DNA from: JBMOPD01 sp049323615
Lineage (GTDB): Bacteria; Bacillota; Desulfotomaculia; Desulfotomaculales; Desulfocucumaceae
Assembly: GCA_049323615.1 (NCBI GenBank)
Contig: JBMOPD010000039.1
Span: 1-58,641, forward strand
DNA length: 58,641 nt
Direction of reading: 5' to 3'
Position numbers and translations under genes: made by a program. This document shows positions 25,054 through 34,117 of this stretch, one piece after another. Position 1 is the first letter of the stretch. Each line of letters starts with the position of its first letter. The notes under the pieces are model-generated. The model did no database searches, was not told the DNA's origin, and worked only from the letters and a program-made list of their open reading frames with translations.

Positions 25054-26640
25054 CTTGAAAATTCAATAATTATACGCCATAAATATGGCAAAGTCCCCTT
25101 GATTCTGGTATAATGTATTTGAAAACAATAACAAATTTACCATCATTAAGGAGGACCGCCATATGCATAGTATATCAGATAAATTAGCCTGTGAACAGTC
25201 ATCAATTCGTTCTGTCGACATATTTTGTAATCAGTTCAACGTCGGCGCCGCGCTTAAGAAGGCTCATGCTTACAAAAGCAAGGGAATCCACGCGCTTTCC
25301 ATTGTGAAATATCTCATGTGCCTGGTGTACACGGGAAAGAGCATGTTTGAGGACATGCGCAGCAAAGAACCGCTTGCGGCAAACTTTTCAAAGGATACCG
25401 TCTACCGTCTGATGAACATGGCCTATGTCAACTGGCAAACTTTTCTTCTGACGGTTGCCGCAGCAGCAGTGTCCTTCATCGCGCATCTGACCTCGGATGA
25501 GCGAAGGTGCGCATTTGTGATTGATGACACAATGTTTACAAGAAGGTACGGCGAGAAAGTCGAGCTTTGCAGCACGGTTTACGATCATGCGGACACAAAA
25601 GAGAAATACAAGACCGGCTTCCGTCTGCTCACGCTTGCTTTCACCGACGGCTATTCTCTAATTCCGCTTTGTTTCCGCCATCTCGCTTCCAGAAAGAAAG
25701 AACTCCGCAAGCGTGAAAGCAACCCCGGCATCGACGGAAGAAGCTGCGGCGGCAGAATCAGAAAAGAGGCTCTCATGAAGTCAAACGACCTTATCCTGCC
25801 GATGCTGAAGCGCGCATTGTCCTTTGGAATTCCGGCCCGGCACGTTCTCTTTGACTGCTGGTTCGCAAATCCGGTCACAATCATAAAGATCGCGGAGCTA
25901 GGGCTTATGACGGTATGCAGACTGAAAAACGGAAAAGCAAAGAATCTGTTTGACGGCGGCAAATCAACGCTGTCTCACATATACCGTTCCTGCAGGAAAC
26001 GGCCAGGCAAATCCCGGTATCTTCTGTCTGTAGAAGTCATGGTCTGCCAGTCCGGGGACTCTGTCCCGGCAAGGATCGTATACATCAGGGACAGGGGCAA
26101 CCGGAAAAAGTGGATTGCGCTGCTTTCCACCGACATGAGCCTTTCCGAAGAAGAGATCATCACCCTTTACGGCAAACGCTGGGATATCGAAGTGTTCTTC
26201 AAGATGTGCAAATCATACCTGAGGCTGACCGGTGAATTCCGGCAGCTTTCCTACGATGCAATCACCGCACACACCACGATCATTTTTCTCAGATACATCA
26301 TGCTCGCGGTAGAGCGAAGGAAACAGAACGATCCGCGCAGTTTGGCCGAACTCTTCTTTGAGATATATGACCAGGTTTAAGACATCAGATTCGAAAAGGC
26401 GATGCAGCTTATCTTATCACTGCTCCATGATATCCTGCACAATCCGCTCATCGGGCTAACCGAGGAACAGATGGATATGATTCATACCGAGTTCATCTTG
26501 GGCCTGCCTGATTTCTTGCGGTTCTGCATCGCGCCCGATATCATGAAACAGATCACCTGATTCTATTATTATTGGCGTCTATATTGAATTTTCAAGGTGC
26601 AAACTTTATTTTTACCTGCGAAGTTTCAGTTAAATGATTA
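25013..26640. mobile_element. IS4-like insertion sequence with long imperfect inverted repeats
   Basis: The inner ends are near-perfect inverted repeats: TTTGCACCTTGAAAATTCAAT at 25047-25067 and its complement at 26586-26606. The similarity continues outward: TAACTGAAACTTCGCA at about 25012-25027 is the complement of TGCGAAGTTTCAGTTA at about 26617-26632. The terminal repeats may therefore be about 50 bp. It carries one transposase gene. Flanking AAATTATT/AAATGATT are only similar, so no clear target duplication is claimed. It forms the left edge of the AT-rich island in the split permease. Confidence 0.7.
25163..26560 (+). pseudogene. IS4-family transposase interrupted by an in-frame stop
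   Basis: The frame codes for 405 residues and stops at TAA 26378-26380, but the same frame goes on for 59 sensible codons (KAMQLILSLLHDIL ... IAPDIMK) to a TGA at 26558-26560. The DDE-type catalytic features include DDTMF near residue 122, a middle FDCWFANP and the late W-x-IEVFFK with the final Glu. The premature stop removes the C-terminal tail only, so activity is doubtful rather than excluded. Strong AGGAGG site upstream of the ATG at 25163. Confidence 0.8.
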
Positions 26641-26723
26641 AAATTATGAACTGGCTCCATTACCTCAACACCTGAATCTTTTATCATTGCTACTAATTCA
26701 TCTTTTATTTCCAAGAGCATCAT
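26592..26723 (-). pseudogene. 5' remnant of an unknown gene cut by the IS4-like element
   Basis: An ATG pair at 26723/26720 follows GGAGG by 8 bases, and about 25-30 codons of native-looking sequence (LLEIKDELVAMIKDSGVEVM) run into the inverted repeat of the element, which supplies the rest. The product cannot be named. It was probably part of the polyamine island before the insertion. Confidence 0.5.
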
Positions 26724-26927
26724 ATTCGCTTCCTCCAATATAAATAAATTCGCCACATTATGAAGATTAAGTGGGCAAATCCATAATTCCTTAATTAACC
26801 ACCGCCTTCGGCAGCTTGGGCTTCCCATTATTGCTATAATGCGCAATTCAGATTTCGCTTCATATTTTTAACTAGTTCGGGAAATAGGTTATAATAAAGT
26901 TAGAACACACTTAGGTATGAAAAAAGT

Positions 26928-26957
26928 AAAAACCAGTGTCGGAAACACTGGTTTTTA
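26928..26957. terminator. Bidirectional terminator after the agmatinase gene
   Basis: An 11-bp perfect stem AAAACCAGTGT/ACACTGGTTTT around a 5-base loop, with T-runs on both strands. It lies about 30 bases after the agmatinase stop and should end leftward transcription of that gene. Confidence 0.88.
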
Positions 26958-26984
26958 TAAACAATGACAGAATTTTGATATGTT

Positions 26985-27944
26985 TTACTTTCTTAATGCC
27001 GCCGCTGAAAGGAATTCGAGCATTACTGCGACTGCACATCTTTGCGTAACACCGCCCAAATCATACTGAGGCGCTACTTCTACAAGATCAAAGCCCACAA
27101 TTTTTTCTTTGCCTATTCTTCTTACAGAATCAATTAATTCTCTGATTGAGAGGCCGCCCGGACTTGGAGCGCATGTTCCCGGAGCGTAAATCGGATCAAG
27201 GACATCAATATCTACCGTTAGATAAATGCCGTCTGTGCCATCTGAAGCAAGTTTAATAGCTTTTTCCACAACAGCGTCAATACCGTTTTGGAGAACTTCA
27301 TTGATTAACAAGGTGTGTATACCCGCCTTTTGAGCTAAAAGCAGTTCTTCTTTAGGGTTCAAGCAGCCTCTAATTCCGATTTGCACAATATTGTTGCCGT
27401 TAACCTGTTCCATTTCCGCGATTCTCAGCATCTGGGTGCAGTTACTGATTTTTTCACCAGCATACTCATCGGCAGTATCCATGTGGGTATCAAAATGTAT
27501 AATTCCCAATTTGCCTTCAAAGGTTTGCAATATTCCCTTTACAGCAGGAAGCGTCACAGAATGATCGCCGCCCATCATGACCGGAATTGCTCCGTTTTTA
27601 TATATATTAGCAACAGCTTCCTCGATTCTGTCATGGCTTTTGTCTCTATTCCCTGGAACAATAGCCACATCTCCAGCATCAACAATCTTGACCTTATCAG
27701 TAATTTCAACATCCATTTCTATATTATATGTAGAAAATTGTTCAGAGGCTATTCGGATAGATTGGGGGCCGAATCCGCTGCCAGGTCTGTATACACAACA
27801 CTGCTCAAAAGCAGCTCCGAGTACCGCAAAGTCCGCTTTGCAATCTTTAAAGGACTCATCGTCAAACGGTACGTAATCCAATTTTAAAAAAGTATTTTTC
27901 ACGCCATTTTGCATTACTGTTTCTAAGAAACTACATTTTTCCAT
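26985..27944 (-). CDS. speB: Agmatinase-family ureohydrolase
   Basis: 319 residues. Hydrolyses agmatine or a similar guanidino compound to putrescine and urea using two manganese ions. All metal ligands of the family are visible: GGDHSVTLP, FDTHMD (Thr in place of the usual Ala) and TVDIDVLDPIYAPGT. The gene is AT-rich compared with the flanking operon and lies in the island, downstream of N-carbamoylputrescine amidase. Agmatine is the likely substrate given that neighbour and the putrescine aminotransferase upstream, but other guanidino acids are possible in this family. Confidence 0.85.
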   Translation of the reverse strand: MEKCSFLETVMQNGVKNTFLKLDYVPFDDESFKDCKADFAVLGAAFEQCCVYRPGSGFGPQSIRIASEQFSTYNIEMDVEITDKVKIVDAGDVAIVPGNRDKSHDRIEEAVANIYKNGAIPVMMGGDHSVTLPAVKGILQTFEGKLGIIHFDTHMDTADEYAGEKISNCTQMLRIAEMEQVNGNNIVQIGIRGCLNPKEELLLAQKAGIHTLLINEVLQNGIDAVVEKAIKLASDGTDGIYLTVDIDVLDPIYAPGTCAPSPGGLSIRELIDSVRRIGKEKIVGFDLVEVAPQYDLGGVTQRCAVAVMLEFLSAAALRK

Positions 27945-28076
27945 TTTTTTATTTGTATAATTTTCCTCTATGTATAGAAGATAAATTATACTTCTCCTTT
28001 CATATTTAAACTAGTGATATGATAAGACTTTCTATTGATAAATTAATCTTCTTTGGTTACGTAACTTATATAATCA

Positions 28077-28958
28077 TTATTCTCGGATCGAAAGTTTCAA
28101 TAATTCACTGTAAGAATCTACTCTTCTATCCCGATGGAACTGCAGAATATCACGAGCTCTTTTGATTTCATCCAAGTCCAACTCAGCAATGATGAGGTCT
28201 TCTTCATTGCGCTTGCCCTCAACTAACAGTTTTCCCCAAGGATCCGATACGAAGCTTCTTCCGTAAAATTCCATAAAGCCGCTGCCGTCTACGGCATCTT
28301 CTCTGCCGACTCGGTTGCAGGCACATACATAGAAGTTGTTATGTATCCCGTGACCACGAATGGCATCCATCCATGTTTGTGAGGTGTCTAAATCCGGATT
28401 GTCAGGTTCAGAGCCGATAGCGGACGGATAGAATACAAAATCAGCACCCTTGATTGCCATGATTCGCGTTGGTTCCGGGAACCATTCATCCCAGCAGATT
28501 AAAACCCCGAAAGTAGCATATTTGGTTTTCCAAACGATATAGGGGGAATCGCCTGGGGTAAAATAATACTTTTCAACGTACTGTGGCCCTTCAGGGATAT
28601 GATGTTTTCTGTATATGCCAAGCATCGTGCCGTCTGCATCAATCACAGCCGCACTATTGTAATATACTCCATCTATTGCATATTCGTAAAAGCTGCTGAC
28701 TATGACCACATCAAGTTCCTTTGCCAATGCCATCAATTCCTGATTTGTAGGGCCATCTGCCGGTTCTGCCCAGTCATATTTTGTATAATCGATAATTTGT
28801 GGAAAATACTGACAATTAAACAGCTCTTGGGTGCAGATCACTTTGGCTCCTCTTGAAGCCAGTTCGCGAATTTGTGATTTTGCTTTTTTTAAGTTCTCGC
28901 TCCTATTAGGGACACAGGCAAATTGAGTCATTCCAATAGTTACTTTTCCTTTTTTCAT
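28077..28958 (-). CDS. aguB: N-carbamoylputrescine amidase (nitrilase superfamily)
   Basis: 293 residues, normal for AguB. Hydrolyses N-carbamoylputrescine to putrescine, ammonia and CO2. The nitrilase triad is Glu45 (TQELF), Lys118 (YRKHHIP) and Cys155 (LICWDEWFPE). The PEGPQYVEKYYFTPGD and RDILQFHRDRR segments are typical of AguB. ATG follows GGAGGAG by 8 bases. Agmatine deiminase (AguA), which makes its substrate, is absent from the window. Codon use and base composition differ from the GC-rich operon around the island. Confidence 0.9.
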   Translation of the reverse strand: MKKGKVTIGMTQFACVPNRSENLKKAKSQIRELASRGAKVICTQELFNCQYFPQIIDYTKYDWAEPADGPTNQELMALAKELDVVIVSSFYEYAIDGVYYNSAAVIDADGTMLGIYRKHHIPEGPQYVEKYYFTPGDSPYIVWKTKYATFGVLICWDEWFPEPTRIMAIKGADFVFYPSAIGSEPDNPDLDTSQTWMDAIRGHGIHNNFYVCACNRVGREDAVDGSGFMEFYGRSFVSDPWGKLLVEGKRNEEDLIIAELDLDEIKRARDILQFHRDRRVDSYSELLKLSIRE

Positions 28959-29246
28959 GTATTCACTCCTCCATCTACTCAGTTTTTCTTGTTTTTATAT
29001 AGCAATGAAACGATATAAGCTAACTGTTTTTTAGCTCTGTATTATTGGATTGTATATTTTCGGACTGTGTAGTGCACCCCGTTGTCAAGACACTTTTCGG
29101 AAAAATTTAAGCTATGTTGCCTCCTCTTCGATTAAGATTTTTTATAGTTATCGTCATCAGGATCATCGGGTTCCGGACGCCAGGCGACAAGGTTACGCTT
29201 CGCCGGGCTTCGCCCGACCTTGACGCCCGTCGCCGGCTTATAAAAG

Positions 29247-30149
29247 CTAAGCAATGGTTAAGGGTGTTTTTGAAGACCGAGCCTGTCCAAAATAAAGGGT
29301 TGCGGGCTTTTCATAACCGATGGCCTGATGGGGACGTACAAAGTTATATTCATCTATGTAGTCCCGAACGGCACGGTATACCTCCTGCGGTTTCCGGTAT
29401 TCCTCATAATAAATTTTTTCCCATTTTAAATTACGGAAGAAGCGCTCAGTAATAGCATTGTCGGTTGCCCGACCTTTGCCGTCCATACTGATTTTAACCC
29501 CGTTTTCCTTTAGTAGTTCAATGTAGTCCCCGCAGGTGAAATGAGAGCCCTGGTCACTGTTGATGATTTCCGGTTTCCTTACTGCCAATGCTTTTTTCAG
29601 GGCCCGCAATACAAAGCTCCGCTCCAGGCTTTGGGAAAGTTCCCAACTGACAACGCATCGGGAGTACCAGTCAATAATAGCAGCCAGATACATGAATCCG
29701 CCCTTCATCCGTATATATGTAATGTCAATGCCCCAGATGTGGTCAGGACGTTCGGCCTTGACACCACGCAGCAAGTAAGGATAGGTATGGTGCTGATGGT
29801 TTCGCTTGCTCAGGTTAGGTCCCGGACAAATCCCATAGATCCCCATCCGACGCATCAGCCTTAACACCCGTTTCCTATTCACCGGGATGTTTTGATCCTG
29901 GAGTTCTTTTGTAATCCTGCGGTATCCATAGTGAGGCCACCGAGTGTAAATCTCGTCGATCCGATGCATCAGCTCGATGTCGGTGTCTTCCTTTGCACTG
30001 GGACAGTAATAGGCACTGGTGCGATTTACACCCAATAGCCAGGCCTGCTTTTTCAACGGGATTTCCCGGTAGTCCCGGTCCATCATTTCACGTCTTTCTT
30101 CGTCGCTGGTGGACTTCTGCAGATTTTTTTTTGAGCCAGTTGACCTCAA
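29247..30149 (-). CDS. IS3-family transposase OrfB (integrase catalytic domain)
   Basis: 300-codon frame with the HTH_21-like N-terminal region (PHYGYRRITKELQ) and an rve catalytic core. DDE residues are seen in WGIDITYI (first D), INSDQGSHF (second D) and a final ITERFFRNLKWE (E). It is normally produced as an OrfAB fusion by -1 frameshifting. Here an A9 run lies near its start, but OrfA and OrfB are in the same frame, divided by a TGA, so a small deletion may have spoiled the usual arrangement. Confidence 0.85.
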   Translation of the reverse strand: MRSTGSKKNLQKSTSDEERREMMDRDYREIPLKKQAWLLGVNRTSAYYCPSAKEDTDIELMHRIDEIYTRWPHYGYRRITKELQDQNIPVNRKRVLRLMRRMGIYGICPGPNLSKRNHQHHTYPYLLRGVKAERPDHIWGIDITYIRMKGGFMYLAAIIDWYSRCVVSWELSQSLERSFVLRALKKALAVRKPEIINSDQGSHFTCGDYIELLKENGVKISMDGKGRATDNAITERFFRNLKWEKIYYEEYRKPQEVYRAVRDYIDEYNFVRPHQAIGYEKPATLYFGQARSSKTPLTIA

Positions 30150-30152
30150 TAG

Positions 30153-30407
30153 TCAACCGATTTGCTGTGTCAGTTCCTCTTTCTCTGCTTCGTATCGCCT
30201 GCGCATTTTCTCTGTTTCGCTGTCCCCCCGTGTAAACAGGCTGGGTAGATTATCAATGGCCTCCGCCTTCCAGCGGGCCAGCACCGTGGGGTGTATCCCT
30301 GTTTCTGCGGCTATCTGCGAGATGGTTCTTTCTTCTCTTAACAATTGCAGGACAATATTGGCTTTTTCTTCCGCTGTGTAAGTTCTTCTCTTTTCCATGA
30401 CTCTCAT
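30153..30407 (-). CDS. IS3-family transposase OrfA (helix-turn-helix)
   Basis: 84 residues with the HTH_Tnp_1 pattern (YTAEEKANIVLQLL ... ISQIAAETGIHPTVLARWK). It ends at TGA just where relatives continue into a leucine-zipper. In the -1 frame the next codons read RLTIEVNWLKK, the expected continuation, which suggests a few bases were lost at about 30155. The truncated protein lacks most of the zipper. Confidence 0.8.
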   Translation of the reverse strand: MRVMEKRRTYTAEEKANIVLQLLREERTISQIAAETGIHPTVLARWKAEAIDNLPSLFTRGDSETEKMRRRYEAEKEELTQQIG

Positions 30408-30413
30408 TATAGC

Positions 30414-31835
30414 TTAAAATTTTTGTTTTTGTGTCAAACTGATGGGTCCATTATACTGAACCGCGACCTTTTTGTTCATAATTTTACCTAGAATGATTAG
30501 TGCAACTCCGATTAAAACAATCGCAATTCCTGCAAGCCATGCACCTGATCCAGATGCATATCCGCTATATACCATGAAGCAGATTGCAACTGCTGGAAGG
30601 ATAGAAGCTAAAATTGCGCTTGAACGCTTCTTTAGTTTAAACACAGCGAAAATAAATGCCACCAGTGTTGCTGAAAATGATAAAATCAAACCAATTGAAA
30701 TAATATTAATATACCAGCCAAGCTCTGACATTGGTTTTAACCAGCTAAAAATTAGGCCAACTGCCGCTATCATTGTTGTAGAAAACCAAGGTGTTTTATG
30801 TTTGTTCAAAGACTTAAAAATTGGAGGGAGACATCCTTCTTCACTCATTCGATATGCGGCTCTAGCACCAGACATCAGAGCTACTTGGAATCCGGCATAG
30901 GTAGATGTTATTACAACAAATATTGCAATCCACTGCAATGATGCTGGCAAATATTCTGCCGCTACTGCTGCGATTGGGCCACCATTACCACTTTCATACT
31001 GAACAAGCACATCCATAGGTACTGCTCTCTGCCAACCGATGGTAGCGATACTATAAATCACGAGAACCACACAGATAACTACCATAAGCGATCTCTGTAC
31101 CGAACGTACAGGTGTTTTGGCTTCCTCTATGAAATTTATTGTTATATCATATCCGCATATAATGAATATACCAATTAGAACGCCTGCAACTAACCCGTGA
31201 ATTCCTCCGGCTTCTTTCAAAGAATAGCATTGAGCTAAAGTTATACCTTGAATATGGGGATCAACAATTCCGCATATTCCCAGGCCCACAACAATTGCAA
31301 CTTCAACTCCAAGAAATACGGCAGCTAGTTTTGCGTTTAAAGAAACCCCTCTCCAAGCGATTATGAAAAGGATAACCAGGAATACAGTTCCTACTATCTG
31401 CTCTGCATAAGCCCCTTGTATGAATGGGAAGAGAGCACGAATATAGGTACTTGCTACATTCGTAGTCATTCCAAGTATAATCATTGCACAAATTACATAA
31501 CTAGTGCCAACAATAACTCCAACATCATGATGCACAAATTTTTCAGTAAAAGTAAATACGCCTGCAGCTGATGGAGCCTGCCGGACAAGGTAAACTAAAC
31601 TTAATGCAATAATGATTGTAGAACATAAAAATGTTACAAGCAGAATGAGTGGGCCGGCATGTCCTACTGTTGCATATAAAAGAGGAATAGAAGAGGCAGA
31701 AACCCATGCTGGTGCATTCCACCCTAATGAAGCGAGGACAATATGCCAAGTTGATAACTGATTCTTGTTTAAATTCGTGTTTAAATCTGTTATAGCTCCG
31801 TGTTTGTCATACCCTATGAACTCAGAGAAGCCCAT
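30414..31835 (-). CDS. APC-superfamily amino acid/polyamine permease
   Basis: 473 residues with about twelve hydrophobic helices and APC-type sequence such as GVFTFTEKFV, CGYDITINFIEEAKTP and SGARAAYRMSEEG. It is AT-rich and belongs to the island with agmatinase and N-carbamoylputrescine amidase, so uptake of agmatine, putrescine or a related amine is a reasonable inference. The last ten or so residues (PISLTQKQKF) come from the inserted IS3 end, replacing the native tail. GGAGGG lies 7 bases before the ATG. It begins just after the 5' fragment of the split permease. Confidence 0.8.
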   Translation of the reverse strand: MGFSEFIGYDKHGAITDLNTNLNKNQLSTWHIVLASLGWNAPAWVSASSIPLLYATVGHAGPLILLVTFLCSTIIIALSLVYLVRQAPSAAGVFTFTEKFVHHDVGVIVGTSYVICAMIILGMTTNVASTYIRALFPFIQGAYAEQIVGTVFLVILFIIAWRGVSLNAKLAAVFLGVEVAIVVGLGICGIVDPHIQGITLAQCYSLKEAGGIHGLVAGVLIGIFIICGYDITINFIEEAKTPVRSVQRSLMVVICVVLVIYSIATIGWQRAVPMDVLVQYESGNGGPIAAVAAEYLPASLQWIAIFVVITSTYAGFQVALMSGARAAYRMSEEGCLPPIFKSLNKHKTPWFSTTMIAAVGLIFSWLKPMSELGWYINIISIGLILSFSATLVAFIFAVFKLKKRSSAILASILPAVAICFMVYSGYASGSGAWLAGIAIVLIGVALIILGKIMNKKVAVQYNGPISLTQKQKF

Positions 31836-31855
31836 TATTTTCCCTCCTAAAAATA

Positions 31856-32068
31856 TTACTTACGTGGTGATATAACTTTTATTTGTCGTACGATAAAATC
31901 CGCGGCCGGGCCGGTGGACTCCACAATATATCCCGTGCCCAGGAAATAACAGCTGCCGATGATGCCCCCCAGGGCTATGAGCTGCAGGTGACGGGGCTTC
32001 AGCCCTCTTTTAAGCTCACCTGCCCCGGGTACAGCCACTTGGTTTACCACGCTCTCCTGTACCGACAT
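31856..32068 (-). pseudogene. Amino acid permease, 5' fragment of a split gene
   Basis: 70 codons. The native part runs to ESTGPAA, with GELKRGLKPRHLQLIALGG and helix 1 of the AAP permease family. After that the sequence turns AT-rich (FIVRQIKVISPRK, then stop), marking the island junction at about 31900. It continues logically in the 3' fragment at 23.9-25.05 kb. GGGGGG lies 6 bases before the ATG at 32068. It was the last gene of the patA-ferredoxin-AOR-MoaD operon. Confidence 0.85.
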
Positions 32069-32095
32069 AAATACCCCCCAATCAAAATGCGTTTT

Positions 32096-32338
32096 TCAAC
32101 CACCTGATACAACCGGGAAAAAAGTAATCTGATCACCCTCGTATACCGGTGTTTCCCTGCCGGCCTTCTCCCCGTTAACCACCACCAGTCCTACATAATG
32201 CTGCGGAATGGCCAGCCAGTCTATGATTTCCCGCACCAGGACCCCGTTGTCAGCCTGCACCGCCATCCTGCCCCCGCTGCCATCCCGCTTAACCTGACGG
32301 GCCAGCGGCCCGCGCAGTTCCACATATACAAACCCCAT
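32096..32338 (-). CDS. MoaD/ThiS-family sulfur carrier protein
   Basis: 80 residues with a beta-grasp pattern and the C-terminal VVSGG. The terminal Gly-Gly is the thiocarboxylate site of MoaD/ThiS proteins. Genes of this kind commonly follow AOR genes and are thought to help make the pterin dithiolene of the tungsten cofactor. It starts 15 bases after the AOR stop and lies 27 bases before the permease fragment, so it is part of the same operon. Confidence 0.85.
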   Translation of the reverse strand: MGFVYVELRGPLARQVKRDGSGGRMAVQADNGVLVREIIDWLAIPQHYVGLVVVNGEKAGRETPVYEGDQITFFPVVSGG

Positions 32339-32353
32339 ACATTCCCCCGCCCG

Positions 32354-34114
32354 CTAGATCCCCAGGCCTGAAAGTTTTTCCCGGGAAGGTACGCCGTCGC
32401 TGTCCCATCCCCGCAGGCTGTAATACTCCGCCAGCATGGCGTCGAATTCCCGCCGCGGTATGGTCTTGCCGTCGGCCGGCCCGCCCTGCAGGGGATCATT
32501 GAAAATCCTGCCCGGCAGCGTATCGTCCTTGGCTGCAAAGCCTTCCCTCAAATTAAACAGCCTGGCCAGGTTAAAAATCCTTTCCCCGGCCTTTTCCAGT
32601 TCGGCCGCGGTTATTTCCCGGCCCACCGCAGGCGCCAGCAATTCCGCCATGCGGTCGAGGGAAAGCGCCCAGAAGTCGCAGACAATGAGGGAAAATTTAA
32701 TGGCGTTGTAATGCTGCAAGTCCGCCACCAGGCGGGCCTTACCCTCAATGGTAAAGGGATCCCTCTCCCCGTAAGCCTCTTCCGCCACCGGCCAGGCGCT
32801 CATGTGGCAGGCCCCTCTTGGCGCCGTGGCGTAGGCCAGGGCCATGCCCCAGGATCCCCTGGGCTCGTAGCCGGGAAATTCCAGTCCTTTTACCTGCATG
32901 GCAAAACCGGCGCCTCCGTACTTGGCGGCCAGATCACGCACCCCCAGGGCCAGATCCGCCCCGATTCCTCTGCGCCTTGCCACCAGTTCGGGCACTTTCA
33001 GGTAGGAATCCACTTCTCCGAAGCGCAGCCCCAGTTCCTTGATATTTTTCTCCGCCAGCTCCATGGCAAAGGCCGTCACGTTGCCGGTGGAAATAGTGTC
33101 CAGCCCCAGATCGTCACACAGGGCGTTAAACTTGACCACTGCCTCCAGATCGGAGATGCCGCAGTTGGAGCCTGCCAGGGCAAGGGTTTCATACTCGGGC
33201 CCCTCCACCCTGCCGGCCCCCTTAATGGTATAGTTGCCGCAGCCCAGGCCGCAGGAAAGGCAGGCTTTTTTGCCGGCCCTGGCTTCCTGCAGGGCCGGGG
33301 ATGAAATATTTTTATAGCCTTCCTCAAAGGTTCCCTGCTGGAAATTACGGGCAGGCAAAATGCCGGCGTTGTGAGACATTTCCACCAGCATGGGAGTGCC
33401 GTCGGTATTTGCCCAAAGGTTGGTGTCGGTCAGCAAATCTTCCCTGAGCGCCCTGTGGGCCGCCCTCATCAATCCCGGCAGGTCCGCCGGGCTCACCCCG
33501 CCGCTGCCCCGGACCACCACGGCCTTTAAATTTTTCGACCCGAATACCGCCCCAGCGCCTCCCCGCCCGGCCTGGCGGTACCGTTCTGAGGTCAGGCAGG
33601 CAAAGGAAACCATGTTTTCTCCGGCCGGGCCGATTGACAATACCCTGGCGCCGGCGCCGTGGCGTTTTATCAATTCCTCCTCGGCGGCGTGCGTGCCCAG
33701 GCCCCACAGCCAGCCGGCATCCTCAATGCTGACCCGCCCATCGTCTATCAGCAGGTAAACCGGCCGATCCGCCCTGCCCTCGATGATTACCGCGTCATAT
33801 CCGGCATACTTTATTTCCCCGGCAATATTGCCGCCAACGGAACAGTCCAGCACCGTCCCGGTGGCCGGTGATCTGGTCACCACGGTCAGTTTGCCGGAGC
33901 AGGGCACCACCGTGCCGGTAAACGGCCCGGTGGCCAGTATCACTTTGTTTTCCGGGGAAAGCGGGCCTGTCCCGGGGGCCAACTCTTCAAACAGGTACTT
34001 GATGCCCAACCCCTTGCCGCCGTAATACTGATCAGCCCAGTCCTTTCTCAGCGGCACGGCGCCGGTTTTGCCGGACTGCAGGTTGACTCTCAATACAGCA
34101 TTTCTGTAACCCAT
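32354..34114 (-). CDS. aor: Aldehyde:ferredoxin oxidoreductase (tungsten AOR family)
   Basis: 586 residues, about 20 shorter than Pyrococcus AOR. Oxidises an aldehyde to its acid and reduces ferredoxin. The [4Fe-4S] ligands are Cys285, Cys288, Cys292 and Cys479. The pterin-binding DDLGLDT motif (334-340) and APRGACH are present, together with the N-terminal GGKGLG and GGNIAGE. It follows a four-cluster ferredoxin (3-base gap) and a putrescine aminotransferase, so the aldehyde is probably 4-aminobutanal, giving GABA. That substrate is inferred from the neighbours. Confidence 0.95.
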   Translation of the reverse strand: MGYRNAVLRVNLQSGKTGAVPLRKDWADQYYGGKGLGIKYLFEELAPGTGPLSPENKVILATGPFTGTVVPCSGKLTVVTRSPATGTVLDCSVGGNIAGEIKYAGYDAVIIEGRADRPVYLLIDDGRVSIEDAGWLWGLGTHAAEEELIKRHGAGARVLSIGPAGENMVSFACLTSERYRQAGRGGAGAVFGSKNLKAVVVRGSGGVSPADLPGLMRAAHRALREDLLTDTNLWANTDGTPMLVEMSHNAGILPARNFQQGTFEEGYKNISSPALQEARAGKKACLSCGLGCGNYTIKGAGRVEGPEYETLALAGSNCGISDLEAVVKFNALCDDLGLDTISTGNVTAFAMELAEKNIKELGLRFGEVDSYLKVPELVARRRGIGADLALGVRDLAAKYGGAGFAMQVKGLEFPGYEPRGSWGMALAYATAPRGACHMSAWPVAEEAYGERDPFTIEGKARLVADLQHYNAIKFSLIVCDFWALSLDRMAELLAPAVGREITAAELEKAGERIFNLARLFNLREGFAAKDDTLPGRIFNDPLQGGPADGKTIPRREFDAMLAEYYSLRGWDSDGVPSREKLSGLGI

Positions 34115-34117
34115 TGC

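Larger units (their letters stand above)
29073..30450 (-). mobile_element. IS3-family insertion sequence
   Basis: About 1.38 kb. The ends are imperfect inverted repeats: TGCACCCCGTTGTCAAGACAC at 29073 and TGGACCCATCAGTTTGACAC reading in from 30450, both followed inward by AAAATTTTAAGCTAT-like sequence. Two transposase frames lie inside. It inserted at the 3' end of the APC permease, whose last codons it supplies. No clear target duplication. Confidence 0.8.

Noticed and set aside
26378..26380. Programmed stop readthrough in the IS4-like transposase
   Set aside because: A TAA codon in plain context is more easily a nonsense mutation; no readthrough signal is seen.
29150..29240. Separate palindromic element with CGGGCTTCGCCCG near the IS3 end
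   Set aside because: It lies inside the IS3-family element between the transposase stop and its terminal repeat and is treated as part of it.
30153..30155. TGA between OrfA and OrfB as a selenocysteine codon
   Set aside because: The -1 frame carries the expected zipper sequence, so a small deletion explains the stop better than Sec in a transposase.
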